Assembly (NCBI GenBank): GCA_037179335.1 | Contig: JAKZHN010000020.1 | Span: 310,001 to 374,000, forward strand | DNA from: Cyclaneusma minus | Lineage: Eukaryota; Ascomycota; Leotiomycetes; Marthamycetales; Marthamycetaceae | DNA: 64,000 nucleotides | Direction of reading: 5' to 3' | Part shown: piece by piece, positions 51,942 to 62,215 of the stretch | How positions within the stretch are numbered: the first letter of the stretch is position 1 | Layout: every line of letters begins with the position of its first letter | Translations under genes and position numbers: made by a program | Notes under the pieces: model-generated | Told to the model about the DNA's origin: nothing | Databases searched by the model: none | The model's input: the letters and a program-made list of their open reading frames with translations, nothing else

Positions 51942-54816
51942 TGTCACGGATGTTCTCGCATGTGCGGATGTATTATCGTTCCATTTTCTTGTACTGGAGC
52001 TGGCCTGAGCTTTGGATACGGCCAAATTAAAGAGCCGTCTCGAGAAAGTTGGGACAGATAAATGCCCAAGATCAAGCGCAGTGGTTGATGTGAGAGCTTG
52101 GAGAGCTCCATAAAGTACGTCGGCGTCGGAAAAACATCAAGCGGCGGGGAGCAGTTGCGGGGGCTTGAAAGCCTTGGCAGCGACGGCATCCTCGCCGATT
52201 GGACCACGCGCCGAACGCGACCGTTTTGTCGCACGTCGACAGATTGGGATGGACAGAGACAAGATCACGTGCGGGGGGAGAGCACCGATGTCACAGCAGA
52301 GCAAGGGTATGTCTTTTCGAGATCTCCGAAATATCCCCACCACATGCATCGGCAGTCCAAAAGCTTTATTCAATTATTTCAACGTCCTAATTTCCTACCT
52401 TTCTGTCATCTCATCATAGACTTCCTTATAGATCGTATCTTTAATTTATGACGCAAACCAATCTTTATATATTAGAGGGGGAGCCAACATATAATACACC
52501 GACTCTAATCGTTTCTCCAGCCTCTTCGCCTCTCGATTCCATAAGAGTCATTGCCTCTAGATTTCCATTTGCCTCTTCGGTACTGAGGTCAGTCTTGATC
52601 ATCATACTGGATTTGACTAGAAAACCTTTAGCAGGATACAGCCGAAGCCTTCAAATCATGATCGAGTGCACTCTGCCCCGAGGCAGCGGCCAGCCAGTGT
52701 GGTCAAGCTCTATAGCGGCAAAATAAATGCAAGATCCGCAAGATATCCTCAACCATCTCCGGAATCTCCCTTCCCCTGACGCGGCCTCAACAACCTCATT
52801 CTCGACTGGGAAAAATTGCAAAAGAAACTGCTTATCCAGGGCCATCCACGTCGCCACGAAGTTGTGGTGTACCATGAATGAGCAGGAAGAAAGGCTTCTT
52901 GGGCTTTTACTATCCGAGGGGGTTGAACTGAGAACCTTGCGAGGAAAGCATGTCAAGGAAGGAATTGGCGCTGGCGAATCAAGCCCAATACCCTTACACT
53001 AGCGAACCAGTGTATCTCAGTTGGAAATCCGTCGGCTATTTTGGTTTCTAAGTGGCGCAGCTCTCCTTTCCACATCCTCTCCGCTACCGGGAGCAATATT
53101 TGTCCACGCGCCTAAGCGCCGGGGACCCGGGGAGGACAGTGGAGAGCCCTACAGCTCTCCACTGCCTCTCTACTGCGCTCCTCTTTTCGCCTTCCCTGTT
53201 CAGAGTCAATTCAACAGTTGCCTATCACCCCTAGCACGCATCCCTGACCCTCTACGTCCAAACAGTCAGTAAAGAGAACGAAATGTTAATTGCGTATATA
53301 TTCATTTAGGGGCCTGAAAAACGTGTACAGACATCTCTCGCCCCTGTCATCAAGCACCCTGGGAAAAGTCCATGCTGCCCCCTCCTTTTCTGGGTTTCTG
53401 GCCATGATGGCCCCCATCTCACATCTGTCATCTTCCCCTACCGAGTCCCCCGACCCGAAAGGCGAACTCCAGCACGGCTCGCCAGAACTCAGCCGCATCG
53501 TACTATAGCCATGCTTCCTCCAATCGTTCACCCGTCGTTACACAGAGCTCAGCTATGTCGATCTGGCTTGGCGAGTCGCTGGTGTTACCTTGTTGCGGCT
53601 TAGCTGGCGTGGAGTTCAGCCTTACAGCTTATTGCACGGGATCTTCGGGGTGTGGGAAGGGCTGGAGCCTGGGGAGGGTGCGTTCGTGTTTGGTACTGAG
53701 GAGGATTTATTGGTCTAGGCTATACGGCACGTGGAGTGTGGAAACGGGTCGATTGCTGGTTGGTGACCCAAATGCAGGGAGTAGGGATGCTAGCATTCAT
53801 TGACCCCAGGAGTTCGTTCAAGGAGGCTTGTCTGAACGGTGAATAATGCAGCTGCCATGTTCCAGGGATAGCTGACAGCGTGGCATTGGTCTCCCGTGTC
53901 TGTCACTAGCTCAAGAGTCAAAAATCTGACATATTACGATGAGCAGAAGACTTGTATATGTTCCTGCTAGGCATCTTCATACTCTCTGTCTCTATGATAT
54001 AGGGAGGCTTGTGTGTTTTACCCGGATTGACTCGGTGAGTACGAGCTCTTCTCTCAGGTCTAGGCAACACTGAGACGAAAAGCGCATCAGACATCGACCT
54101 CGGTCTAATACCTCGTGGCTCGAAAATCCGAGACGGCGGCTGATGTGATGAAAGCCACCATCTGGCAACAGTTGATGCAGCCGTACCAATATCATTGAAC
54201 GTTGTAGCCTTGAATCTGCTTCGGACTATTCTCATGACAGTCCACATCGGCGTCTCCGAGTATGAAATTCGCAGTCAACCTGCCGTCCCGTGGCATACGT
54301 ATAGTTGACGGAGTATACCGGCTCTGTTAATAGGTACTGAATACGAAGGTGGTGCCTCATCTACCGAGGAAGATCAAGATGGCGTGGTCTAGCCATTCTG
54401 ACAGGAAATTGTCTAGCGATCCCCCCTGTGAGTCGGGAGTGAAGTCAGGAGTAAAGTCCCTCGACGACCAATCACGCCGTTTAGACACCTCACAGCCGAC
54501 AGCTTGGTATGACAGCCACGTGGCGTCGATGAACTAGCTGCCAAGATGATATACAACAAAAAAAGGTCTCGTTTATGGGCCTTGCAAGGCTGAGCCACGT
54601 TGCGGGATGGAAGCTGTCTGTCTTCCGACGGGTTGGAAAATATAGACATGGGCTGGCGAACACCGCCTCCACGGGTTTGGGTTACAGCCTTGCAAAGAGG
54701 AACGAACACGTACATGCAGGTTTGATATAAAAGACTCAGTTCCTGGACAGAATATCCTGAGAGCATCAACCAAAAACTCTCTTCACTAACAACAGCCTTA
54801 CGAAACAACAACACTC
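51942..54816. other. gene-poor stretch, no gene seen
   Basis: About 2.9 kb, one of the largest gaps here. Many overlapping frames of 60-130 codons on both strands (for example 52727-53002 plus, 54413-54814 minus) have no domain, no clear codon bias and no splice partners. AT-rich at 52360-52490. I saw no tRNA, repeat array or inverted repeat, but a multi-exon or noncoding gene cannot be ruled out by eye. Confidence 0.45.
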
Positions 54817-56088
54817 ATGTTAAGAATGGCCGCTCAACAAGTCATCTCCAACGGCGCTTCTGCCAAAAGATGTGCGGCTATCACACTTGCTCAGGACTTT
54901 CATATCCAGTCAGTCGACCACAAGTTGAAGCCAGAGGCAGAGGCGAAGAAAGAGGCCACAGCTGCGGCACCCCCCCTGGGCGTACTTTCATACTTCAAGG
55001 GAACGTGGACTGGAAATGGTTTCAACTTGATTTTCCGTCCCAACAGCGGACCGCCAACCACGACAACCTTCCCGAACCCTATCACACCAGCAGCACCTAC
55101 GCCTCCCAGCGAGAATGTCCTAGAGCTCAACCTCACGGCTGAAACACTGACTTTCTCCAATACTCTTGGCAGTATCCCCAACCGCGGTTTGGAGGGGCAA
55201 AATGACATTTTCCTCAATGGTGTTCCATATGTGCAGTCCATCAACGATGTATCGAATACGGCCACTGGAAAAGCGGATGGCACAGCCGTCGGAATTCACT
55301 TCGAGCCCGGTCTGTGGATGCACATTCCGGCAACAAAAACCGATCCTGTCCTCGGCGAGTCACTCTCCCGCATGGCCTCCATTCCCCACGGCACAACAAT
55401 TAACGCCGAAGGCCTCGCCCCCACCTCCAGCACCCCCGGCGCGCCCAACATCCCCTCCGTCAGCATCACCCCCTTCGCAATCGGCAACCCATCCGGCACC
55501 GTCAAATTCACCAGCCAAACAGCCACCGACATCAACACCCCCCGTCTCCCCCAAGACCTAAGCAAGTTCATCGCCGCAGGTACCATCACCCAAGCCATCC
55601 TAGACGATCCTAACACCGTCCTCCGAAACGCAAACAAAGGCAAAACAATCACCAACACAACCACCTTCACAGTCTCCACATCACCCTCCGCCCCTGAACT
55701 CGGCGGCGGAACAGCAAACATCGCCTTCCTGCAAGGCACGCCCTCCACAAACGGTCCCAACGCTAATGCCGTGCAGATGAGCTCCACATTCTGGATCTCC
55801 ACCGTGGAGCACAAGATCACGGTCCCCGAGCGCAAAGCCGGAGAAAGTATCAAGATTGCGGCTCCCGCGAATCAGCCGGGTGCTAAGGTGCCGGTTTTTG
55901 AGGTTGTGCCGCCGCATGATATTCCGCATCCCACAGTCATTACTGTCACGAGCACCCAGATCCAGTATTCGCAGTTGGTGTTTCTGAACTTTGCTAACTT
56001 GACTTGGCCGCATGTTTCGGTGGCTACGTTGGTGCCGTCAGCGCCTCAGGCTGTGCCGGCGGCGGCTTGGAAATCGGCAGTCATGTAA
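54817..56088 (+). CDS. Uncharacterised beta-rich (barrel-like) protein
   Basis: A single exon of 423 codons. The conserved-looking region begins GVLSYFKGTWTGNGFNLIFR and continues VLELNLTAETLTFSNTLGSI, RGLEGQNDIFLNGVPYVQSI, GIHFEPGLWMHIPAT and MASIPHGTTINAEG. The alternation of hydrophobic and polar residues and the GTWTGNGF start suggest a lipocalin- or nitrobindin-like barrel that could bind a hydrophobic ligand or heme; this is structural inference only. The C-terminal part ends VTSTQIQYSQLVFLNFANLT, then WPHVSVATL. No clear signal peptide. Codon use is strongly C-ending between 55330 and 55760. The first four residues could be leader if translation starts at the second ATG (MAAQQ). Confidence 0.75.
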   Translation: MLRMAAQQVISNGASAKRCAAITLAQDFHIQSVDHKLKPEAEAKKEATAAAPPLGVLSYFKGTWTGNGFNLIFRPNSGPPTTTTFPNPITPAAPTPPSENVLELNLTAETLTFSNTLGSIPNRGLEGQNDIFLNGVPYVQSINDVSNTATGKADGTAVGIHFEPGLWMHIPATKTDPVLGESLSRMASIPHGTTINAEGLAPTSSTPGAPNIPSVSITPFAIGNPSGTVKFTSQTATDINTPRLPQDLSKFIAAGTITQAILDDPNTVLRNANKGKTITNTTTFTVSTSPSAPELGGGTANIAFLQGTPSTNGPNANAVQMSSTFWISTVEHKITVPERKAGESIKIAAPANQPGAKVPVFEVVPPHDIPHPTVITVTSTQIQYSQLVFLNFANLTWPHVSVATLVPSAPQAVPAAAWKSAVM

Positions 56089-56355
56089 AGGACTGTTTGG
56101 GTCTTCGTTTTCTCTTTTTGTGTTTCTGCTGGATGGCGATTGGCGAGTCGAACTTGGCTTGCTTCCGGCGGGCATGTTGTAGGGTACAATTGAAAAGTCT
56201 TTGATTATTGAATAAATTAAGCCCGACAGGCTAATTCGAGATATAAGCGCTTCGTGTCATTTCTGTTGACAGAATTTCAAACGGGAAACTTTTTATTTCC
56301 AGCCTCGACAATCTCTTTTTTGAGATCAGTGGCCGAGTTCCAGCCTGCCGTTAGT

Positions 56356-58000
56356 TTAAGTAGAGAAAGAATGTCCGATTGTATCGTCTACCCAGGTTTT
56401 CTTGCTGCCATTGACCGTAACGGTACGGACCATGTTGAGCGAAACCTCAGCCACGACCTTCGAGAACCCAGGCACCGAATCCTGCTCAGCCAAGAATCCG
56501 TGACCAGCCAGACTCCGATTCGCTGCGAAGCGTAGGAGGAAAGTCCGCAAAGGGCATGGGTTGGGTTCGCAATCTGAGAATGAGAATTCGGCCAAAACTG
56601 GAGGAGTCAGGGCTGCTGGGTTCTCTCGAAGGAGATTGCTGATCCGGTCTCGAATAAACGTGTGAGCGTCTGTAAGTTTGTATTCATGCACCAGAAGGGC
56701 AAACTTGAGGAAGTGGAAAAGCAGAACTTCAGGGCCAAGTTCCATTGTGCCGAATTCCGTTGTTCCGGTTTGGATGTATTGCAGCAATCGGGCTACATGC
56801 TCGACTTTCACGCCGATGTGGTAGAGTTGGATCATTTCGTCTTCCTTTGAAGCTCGGAGAGCAGTTGCCCGTTCTCGGACAACGGAAGACTTTGCCGCGA
56901 AGAGTTTCAGGGGAAAGGTTAAGATCTTGGTGTGCTCCTTGCTTCCGCAATGGATGACTATTTTGGGTTCATCGTAGCCATGGTCGCTTTGAGAGGTTAG
57001 CCTATCCCTGGTTATAACTGAAGTCAACTAACCTGAGAAACTTCCGAACTGAAATATCGCTGTTATTTCTAGCTTCATTTGTCTTCACTTTCTTGGTTGA
57101 GTCTCGCACTTCAGCAGCCGAGGACGCAGAGCGCTTGTTCGAAGTGGTGGACAAAGCCGGCGTGGGCAATGAACCGGCAAACTGTGTACCGGTAGGTCCA
57201 GCAACGGATGGGTGTGAGTTCCTGCGACTTGATCCATGGGACGATCTACCGCCGCGGATGGCTCTCCGATTGAAATAAGACACATCCCTTGGAGGACTGG
57301 AATGGTCGGCGTTCAGCACAGGCGAACAAACAAGCTTGGGCGTCTCTATGAGATCAGTCAATTCCGAATCGGGAGTGGACAGGTTGGCGAGAGCCGTGTC
57401 TTGCTGCGGGGTAGCAGGGCGTTCAGACTGTGATTGTGAGGTTTGAGGATTCGGGTGGAGCGGGTGAGCGTGTTTCGGGTGAACGTGTTTGAAATTAGGT
57501 AGGGCACCCTTATTATACTCCCATATTTTGTCGAAATCGCGTACCACAAAGCTCCCGGTACCCGACTGCCATTGATTGTAGTCATACTCGATCATGAGGG
57601 CAATGAAGAAGTCTTTGCCCCACGTCGACGAGTTGACATTTTTAACAACCGTCACAAATTTATCTGGGATAATCACGTTCTTCTTCGCAAGATCATCGAG
57701 CCTGTCGTGGATGCCGTCGGCGAGTTCTTCAATGTCATACTTATAATAAGAACTGACACCCGGGGCTCGACCAGACGGAAGAGGCTTGAGACCTTGCTTG
57801 TGTCGCCAGACCTTCGCTATCGTCTCATCCTTCCTGGTGCTTTTGGATCTAGCGCCAGGAAGGCCAGCTTTCAAGGCCTCTGGGATGAGCCGTTCCCAGT
57901 TGAGCTCGAAGAGCCTGGTAGGCACAAACGGTTGAGGGAAGGGATCTGGTGATTCTTCGCGACTTCGAGACGAAGAGGATTGGCCAGCTTGATTGGCCAT
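56356..58000 (-). CDS. BTB/POZ-like domain protein
   Basis: Two exons, 58000-57033 and 56986-56356, 532 residues; the 46-nt intron joins VRKFLSDHGYDEPKIVIHCG. I start at 58000 (MANQAGQSSSS), the first in-frame ATG. The N-terminal half has an uncharacterised conserved-looking part (FELNWERLIPEALKAG, SYYKYDIEELADGIHDRLDD, YDYNQWQSGTGSFVVRDFDK). A disordered Ser/Pro/His-rich middle follows. The C-terminal half looks like a BTB fold: IVIHCGSKEHTKILTFPLKL, FAAKSSVVRERATAL, VARLLQYIQTGTTEFG, LLVHEYKLTDAHTFIRDRI. BTB proteins commonly act as dimerisation or Cullin-3 adaptors; the role here is unknown. Divergent from DIB1 with 319 bp between starts. Confidence 0.78.
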
Positions 58001-58319
58001 GGCGGAGGTGGCACCGGATCTCCCCTGTGAACCGTGGTACGAAACACAATTGGACGGGCAGGAATGCTGGGAATTGCGGGGAAACCGTGTTTGGTTCGTG
58101 AAGACGCGTGATTCGTGAACTGAAGAGAGTGAGATCACATGACTAAGCTGTCAATGCCTGAATTACCAGGCAAGAATTTGATTACCGACTCCGTGCATTG
58201 TCCCCGCCTCGACGCTCTATCGCGATCTTCCAGTTTCCTCTCATCAAAGTGATCGACCAAGACTGCGCTTCCTCGCCACCCGCAACGACCAAATCTGCAA
58301 TCCCGTCACTACCATCACC
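58001..58319. other. divergent intergenic region, BTB-like/DIB1
   Basis: 319 bp between start codons, so it holds both promoters. No recognised motif. Confidence 0.5.
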
Positions 58320-58801
58320 ATGGGTTCTGTCGTTCTCCCTCATCTCGTCACCGGCTGGCACGTCGACCAGGCTATCATGTCTGAAGAAGAGCGCCTGGTC
58401 GTCATCCGTTTCGGTCGCGACTGGGACCCCGACTGCATGCGCCAGGATGAAGTCCTCTACCGTGAGTCTACTCCGCTCCCTTCGCCCCAGCCATGCTGAT
58501 CACGCCTCTAGGCATCGCCGATCGCGTCAAGAACTTCGCCGTCATCTACGTCTGCGATCTCGACCAGGTCCCCGACTTCAAGCAGATGTACGAGCTCTAC
58601 GACCCCGTCACCCTGATGTTCTTCTTCCGAAACAAACACATGATGTGCGATTTTGGTACCGGAAACAACAACAAGCTGAACTGGGTGCTTGAGGACAAGC
58701 AGGAGTTGATCGACATCATCGAGACCATCTACCGCGGTGCCAAGAAGGGCCGCGGTTTGGTGGTCAGCCCCAAGGACTACTCCACCAGATACCGATACTA
58801 G
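58320..58801 (+). CDS. DIB1: U5 snRNP protein DIB1/DIM1
   Basis: Two exons, 58320-58461 and 58512-58801, 143 residues; the 50-nt intron joins QDEVLYRIADRVKNFAVIYV. The sequence is nearly invariant for the family: LPHLVTGWHVDQAIMSEEER, VVIRFGRDWDPDCMRQDE, VPDFKQMYELYDPVTLMFFF, RNKHMMCDFGTGNNNKLNW, then RGLVVSPKDYSTRYRY. It has a thioredoxin-like fold without an active disulfide and is a U5 and tri-snRNP component essential for pre-mRNA splicing. Length matches (142-143). Confidence 0.97.
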
Positions 58802-59927
58802 TTGCCTTTTGGGGGTCAGATGCGATGATTTCTAGGGAAATCTGTCTCAGGACGGAGCGGCTGAGGCGCATTACGGATGGCGTCGAAGGTTTCTGCTAGA
58901 TTGCAAATATTCAAAGGGTTGGTCTCACACATCGTCTCACTGCAAACTGAACTCGAAGATGCTAATGCGTGTGTGAAGTGCGTGACTTACCCCTGATGAA
59001 CTTTAGTCTTGTCCATGTTGTCGAATCAACCAAGCACGAGTAAGTCTGCAAGCCTGTTCAATACCCCTCTTTGAGTTTCGACTTTACTTGAGCTAGACAT
59101 TTTGGCTGCATGCTTGGTCGTCCTAGGCTGCCTACTGCTGCGGCCTGCCTAGGTACCCACTGCCTGCTACCCGCTGATGCCTACCCAGCGGTACCTTATT
59201 CCTGCTCCCAGGAACTGCCATCAGCATGCCAATCTGCTTCTTTGCTATATAAGTCTAATTAGATCGTATTCTTTCAGCCAAATCAAGGAGTGGCTCAGTA
59301 GTACCAAGCGCCCCCGGGGTCCGATCCCCCTGGCTCGCACAGTTGGTCCACACTTGGTACAAGTACGCCACGCTTTTATACAGGGTAGCCAAGCAATGCT
59401 GTTGCGGTCAGCCGTAGGCTGTCAAACTCTCAGTCCGTCTGGTTTGGATCTGGAAGGCCCTGGATTGTCTTCGCAGATTATTTTGCTTTTTGAACTGATT
59501 TATACGAAGAGTTTGGATATATGGGAGACTGGTGTGGTGTTCTGGATGGTTGGGGACAGTGAGCGAGTTGAACTCGCGTCTTTTTGGATCTATCGACTAT
59601 TTCTCGGGGAGAAACAACGTCTCCCATGTGGGAGGCCCGGCGGCTTCTTTTGGCATGCCACGCTTTCATTTTGTCTTCATCAACCTCAAGCCCCGAGATT
59701 GCTACGTTCAGATACTTGCAGAGACTGGCATGTAATTCAATCCAGGATACAGTTTGAGACTCCGAGGTCCTTCGCTTCTACTATTTTTACTCAATTACGA
59801 GTCTGAGAAGGGTCGAACTCCTTGTGAACTGATTCCTAAGCCATCGATAACAACCTAGCATCAAAACAGGGTCCAGATCCAGGCACTCAAGTCGACTTTC
59901 TCAAGCTGATCCTGCCACACCTTATAT
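58802..59927. other. intergenic; possible Pol III-type boxes
   Basis: About 1.13 kb. At 59292-59330 there is an A-box-like TGGCTCAGTAGT followed ~20 bp later by a B-box-like GGGGTCCGATCCCC, but no acceptor stem or anticodon arm, so it is at best a tRNA relic or SINE head. A perfect 15-bp palindrome GCGAGTTGAACTCGC lies near 59563. No protein gene supported. Confidence 0.45.
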
Positions 59928-60653
59928 CTAGCGAACACCAATAGCACCACGGAAACTATCCCAAGCCCCGCCCATCATAATCCTACCCAGCCCAACCCCG
60001 AATGGAAGACCCAAATCACCCGCGAATCCGCCCCCTCCGTAGCCACCACCACCGTAGTACCCCCCATCGGATGCATCCCACGACGCCCCGCCTCCGAGCC
60101 CTCCAGCCATGTATGCTGGTCCTCGGTATGATGGAGCACGAGGAGCGTGGCGAGAACGGTGAGAACGGTGAGCGTGGGGAGCCCTTGGTTCACGAGGAGG
60201 ACGTGGATCGCGAGGAGGACGCGGATCACGAGGAGGACGTGGATCACGAGGAGGACGTGGATCACGATGACCAGTGTACCCTCTTCCAGACTGGCGGTAC
60301 TCTTCACCAGCGCCCGCCATACCCACATTCGGCGCCGGTGTGTGTGTATAAGGCCTAGGCGATCGCCTGTACCCACCCGCACCAGCCATACCGGTATTCG
60401 GATCAAATGGCGAAGACGGAGGAGTGTATATGAAGCCATGGATTGAGCCGCTGTCGTTGCTGGTTGCGTATCGACCTGTGATGTGTTGCGGTGGGTTTGG
60501 AGCGAAGGGTGGTGGTGTCGCCCAGTGCATTCCGCCGCGTGGGGGTGGGCCTGGGAAGTTTGGAGGCTGGTATGCTCCGAAGCGCAATGCGCAGCATTCT
60601 GGGCAATAGCAGCCTGGGATGTCGAGGGAGTTGAAGTGGTATTGGTAAGCCAT
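59928..60653 (-). CDS. Gly/Pro/Arg-rich low-complexity protein with DPRPPR repeats
   Basis: A single-exon frame of 241 codons starting MAYQYHFNSLDIPGCYCPEC. The N-terminus has a compact Cys cluster (CYCPECC), possibly a small metal site or disulfide pair. The rest is Pro-rich, then four to five tandem DPRPPR units, an Arg/His/Ser-rich segment, and a Gly/Tyr-rich end (GGYYGGGGYGGGGFAG) resembling RGG/prion-like sequences. There is no signal peptide. Such composition is typical of disordered, possibly RNA- or wall-associated proteins, but no function can be given. Repeated DNA makes other frames open too; this one has the best start and a defined Cys motif. Confidence 0.6.
   Translation of the reverse strand: MAYQYHFNSLDIPGCYCPECCALRFGAYQPPNFPGPPPRGGMHWATPPPFAPNPPQHITGRYATSNDSGSIHGFIYTPPSSPFDPNTGMAGAGGYRRSPRPYTHTPAPNVGMAGAGEEYRQSGRGYTGHRDPRPPRDPRPPRDPRPPRDPRPPREPRAPHAHRSHRSRHAPRAPSYRGPAYMAGGLGGGASWDASDGGYYGGGGYGGGGFAGDLGLPFGVGLGRIMMGGAWDSFRGAIGVR
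60178..60268 (-). repeat. 18-bp tandem repeat coding DPRPPR
   Basis: Four to five copies of an 18-bp unit (on the plus strand ACGTGGATCACGAGGAGG and variants). Copies are almost identical, so copy number is probably variable. It lies wholly within the Gly/Pro-rich protein gene. Confidence 0.85.
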
Positions 60654-62215
60654 TCTGTGAGGTGTGTTTTGGTTCCCTGCGAGATAGGGGTTCGGTTTGA
60701 GATGCGAGATGTTGAGTCTGGAATGTTGAAATCGGGGGCTATGAAAACCTAATGCTTCCGGACGGCTGGTTCGTTTATATTAGTAGCCCGGTAGCTATGG
60801 GTTCGGCGATCCAGTAGTGTAGCTGACATTGTGTTGTGAATGAGTGAATGGAAAGCTTGGGCGAATAGGGGGCGGTAACGAGCGGGACTGAATGGGAGAG
60901 ATCATCTATGGTTGGAAAAAGACGTGTAGGTGAATGATATTATTGCTTGCCATGATTTCAGCAAGTCTATGTTTCTGCGGATGTTGATTTACTATCGATT
61001 GTGTTTGAATCATGGCGAGTTGCGGAGACGGTAGTCTAGCAGCATCCTCCACGGAAACTGTTCTACGCCCCGCCTAAACCAATTCTATCGGATCCTAGCC
61101 AATCTAAAAAGGAATAACTATCCCCGTATGACCCGCAACTCGGCCCGCTTCATAGCTAGGGTTGCGGCGGCGGCGGAGGGGGCTCCTGTGCTGGTATCTT
61201 CCGGTATCTGAATTCCAGTGTGGCGGCGAGGACGCTCGAGGGGTGCCCTGGATTCGTTGGAAAGGTGGTTCCATGTGGGGCCCTGGGTTAATGAGTATCG
61301 ATAGAGTGAAGCTATATAATAAGAATATGATGATTAATGAAGCCAGAAGTAAGATATATGATTGAGAACTGAAAGGCCAAGCACAGCCTTTTTGTAAGTT
61401 ATCTGTTCTCTTGGGCTATCGATCCTTTCATGCCACCTGAATAAGAATGATTCACTTTGTGTTGGCAGATAAACCAAATTCTAATCAAGCAGTTGCCAGC
61501 AGCTGCGGTGTCTTTCTTGCATTCGCGGGCTTGCTCTGTTCTGTGTGAGATTTATCACTTCACGGATCGATATGTTCAACTGTTATAGTCTCTTGACATT
61601 AGAGATATTTCCACCTTGTCTCTAGATGCTGAAGGTGCATTTCTATGAAATAGTGACATTTGAGGTAACAACAAATAACCATGAGCTGGCTATCTGAAGC
61701 CTGGATGGCGGGGAGGGGGGCCTGGAGCCCGGAGATATCCTGAGTGGACTTTCCTTTACATTCAAAATTAAGACTGATTCGATATCGCAGTGGATGAAGA
61801 AGTGAAAAGATAACGACTTTTTCACTTTGGCTTTCTCGAAGATCCACGGGAAATGATAATGTTCTTGAGAGAATTTACAAGGTTGAACGTCTGATAACTT
61901 AAGTTCTTTCTGCTTTAGACGGATTAACAAAAAAGAACCTAAACATTGGGGTAAGACAGGCTTTTTAGAAATAATCATTTCCGTCAAATCATGGATCTAT
62001 GAACAAGAAAAAAGTGGCCTGTTCTGAGTCTTTGAAAGTCGCGCTCGCATTCGCGTTGCCACCTCAGGTTGCACAGCGCCAAACTAAGCGGCACCTTCTT
62101 TCGGACTTCAAAAACAACGTCGCTTTTCGCAACAACTCCTTTTTCGCTGACTTGTTCTGAAGAGCCATTTGCTCGATTCCAGCTTTCAACTTTCCAGCGC
62201 TTGGAAAAATTCAGC
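60654..62215. other. intergenic, no gene seen
   Basis: About 1.56 kb. A GGC-rich microrepeat lies near 61160. AT-rich DNA follows from 61290 to 61980. The minus-strand frames at 61599-62256 have no recognisable content and overlap the TDP1 start. Contains the TDP1 promoter. Confidence 0.5.

Noticed and set aside
59540..59640. tRNA-like hairpins around GCGAGTTGAACTCGC
   Set aside because: The sequence is a simple palindrome; T-stem and acceptor pairs needed for a tRNA are missing.
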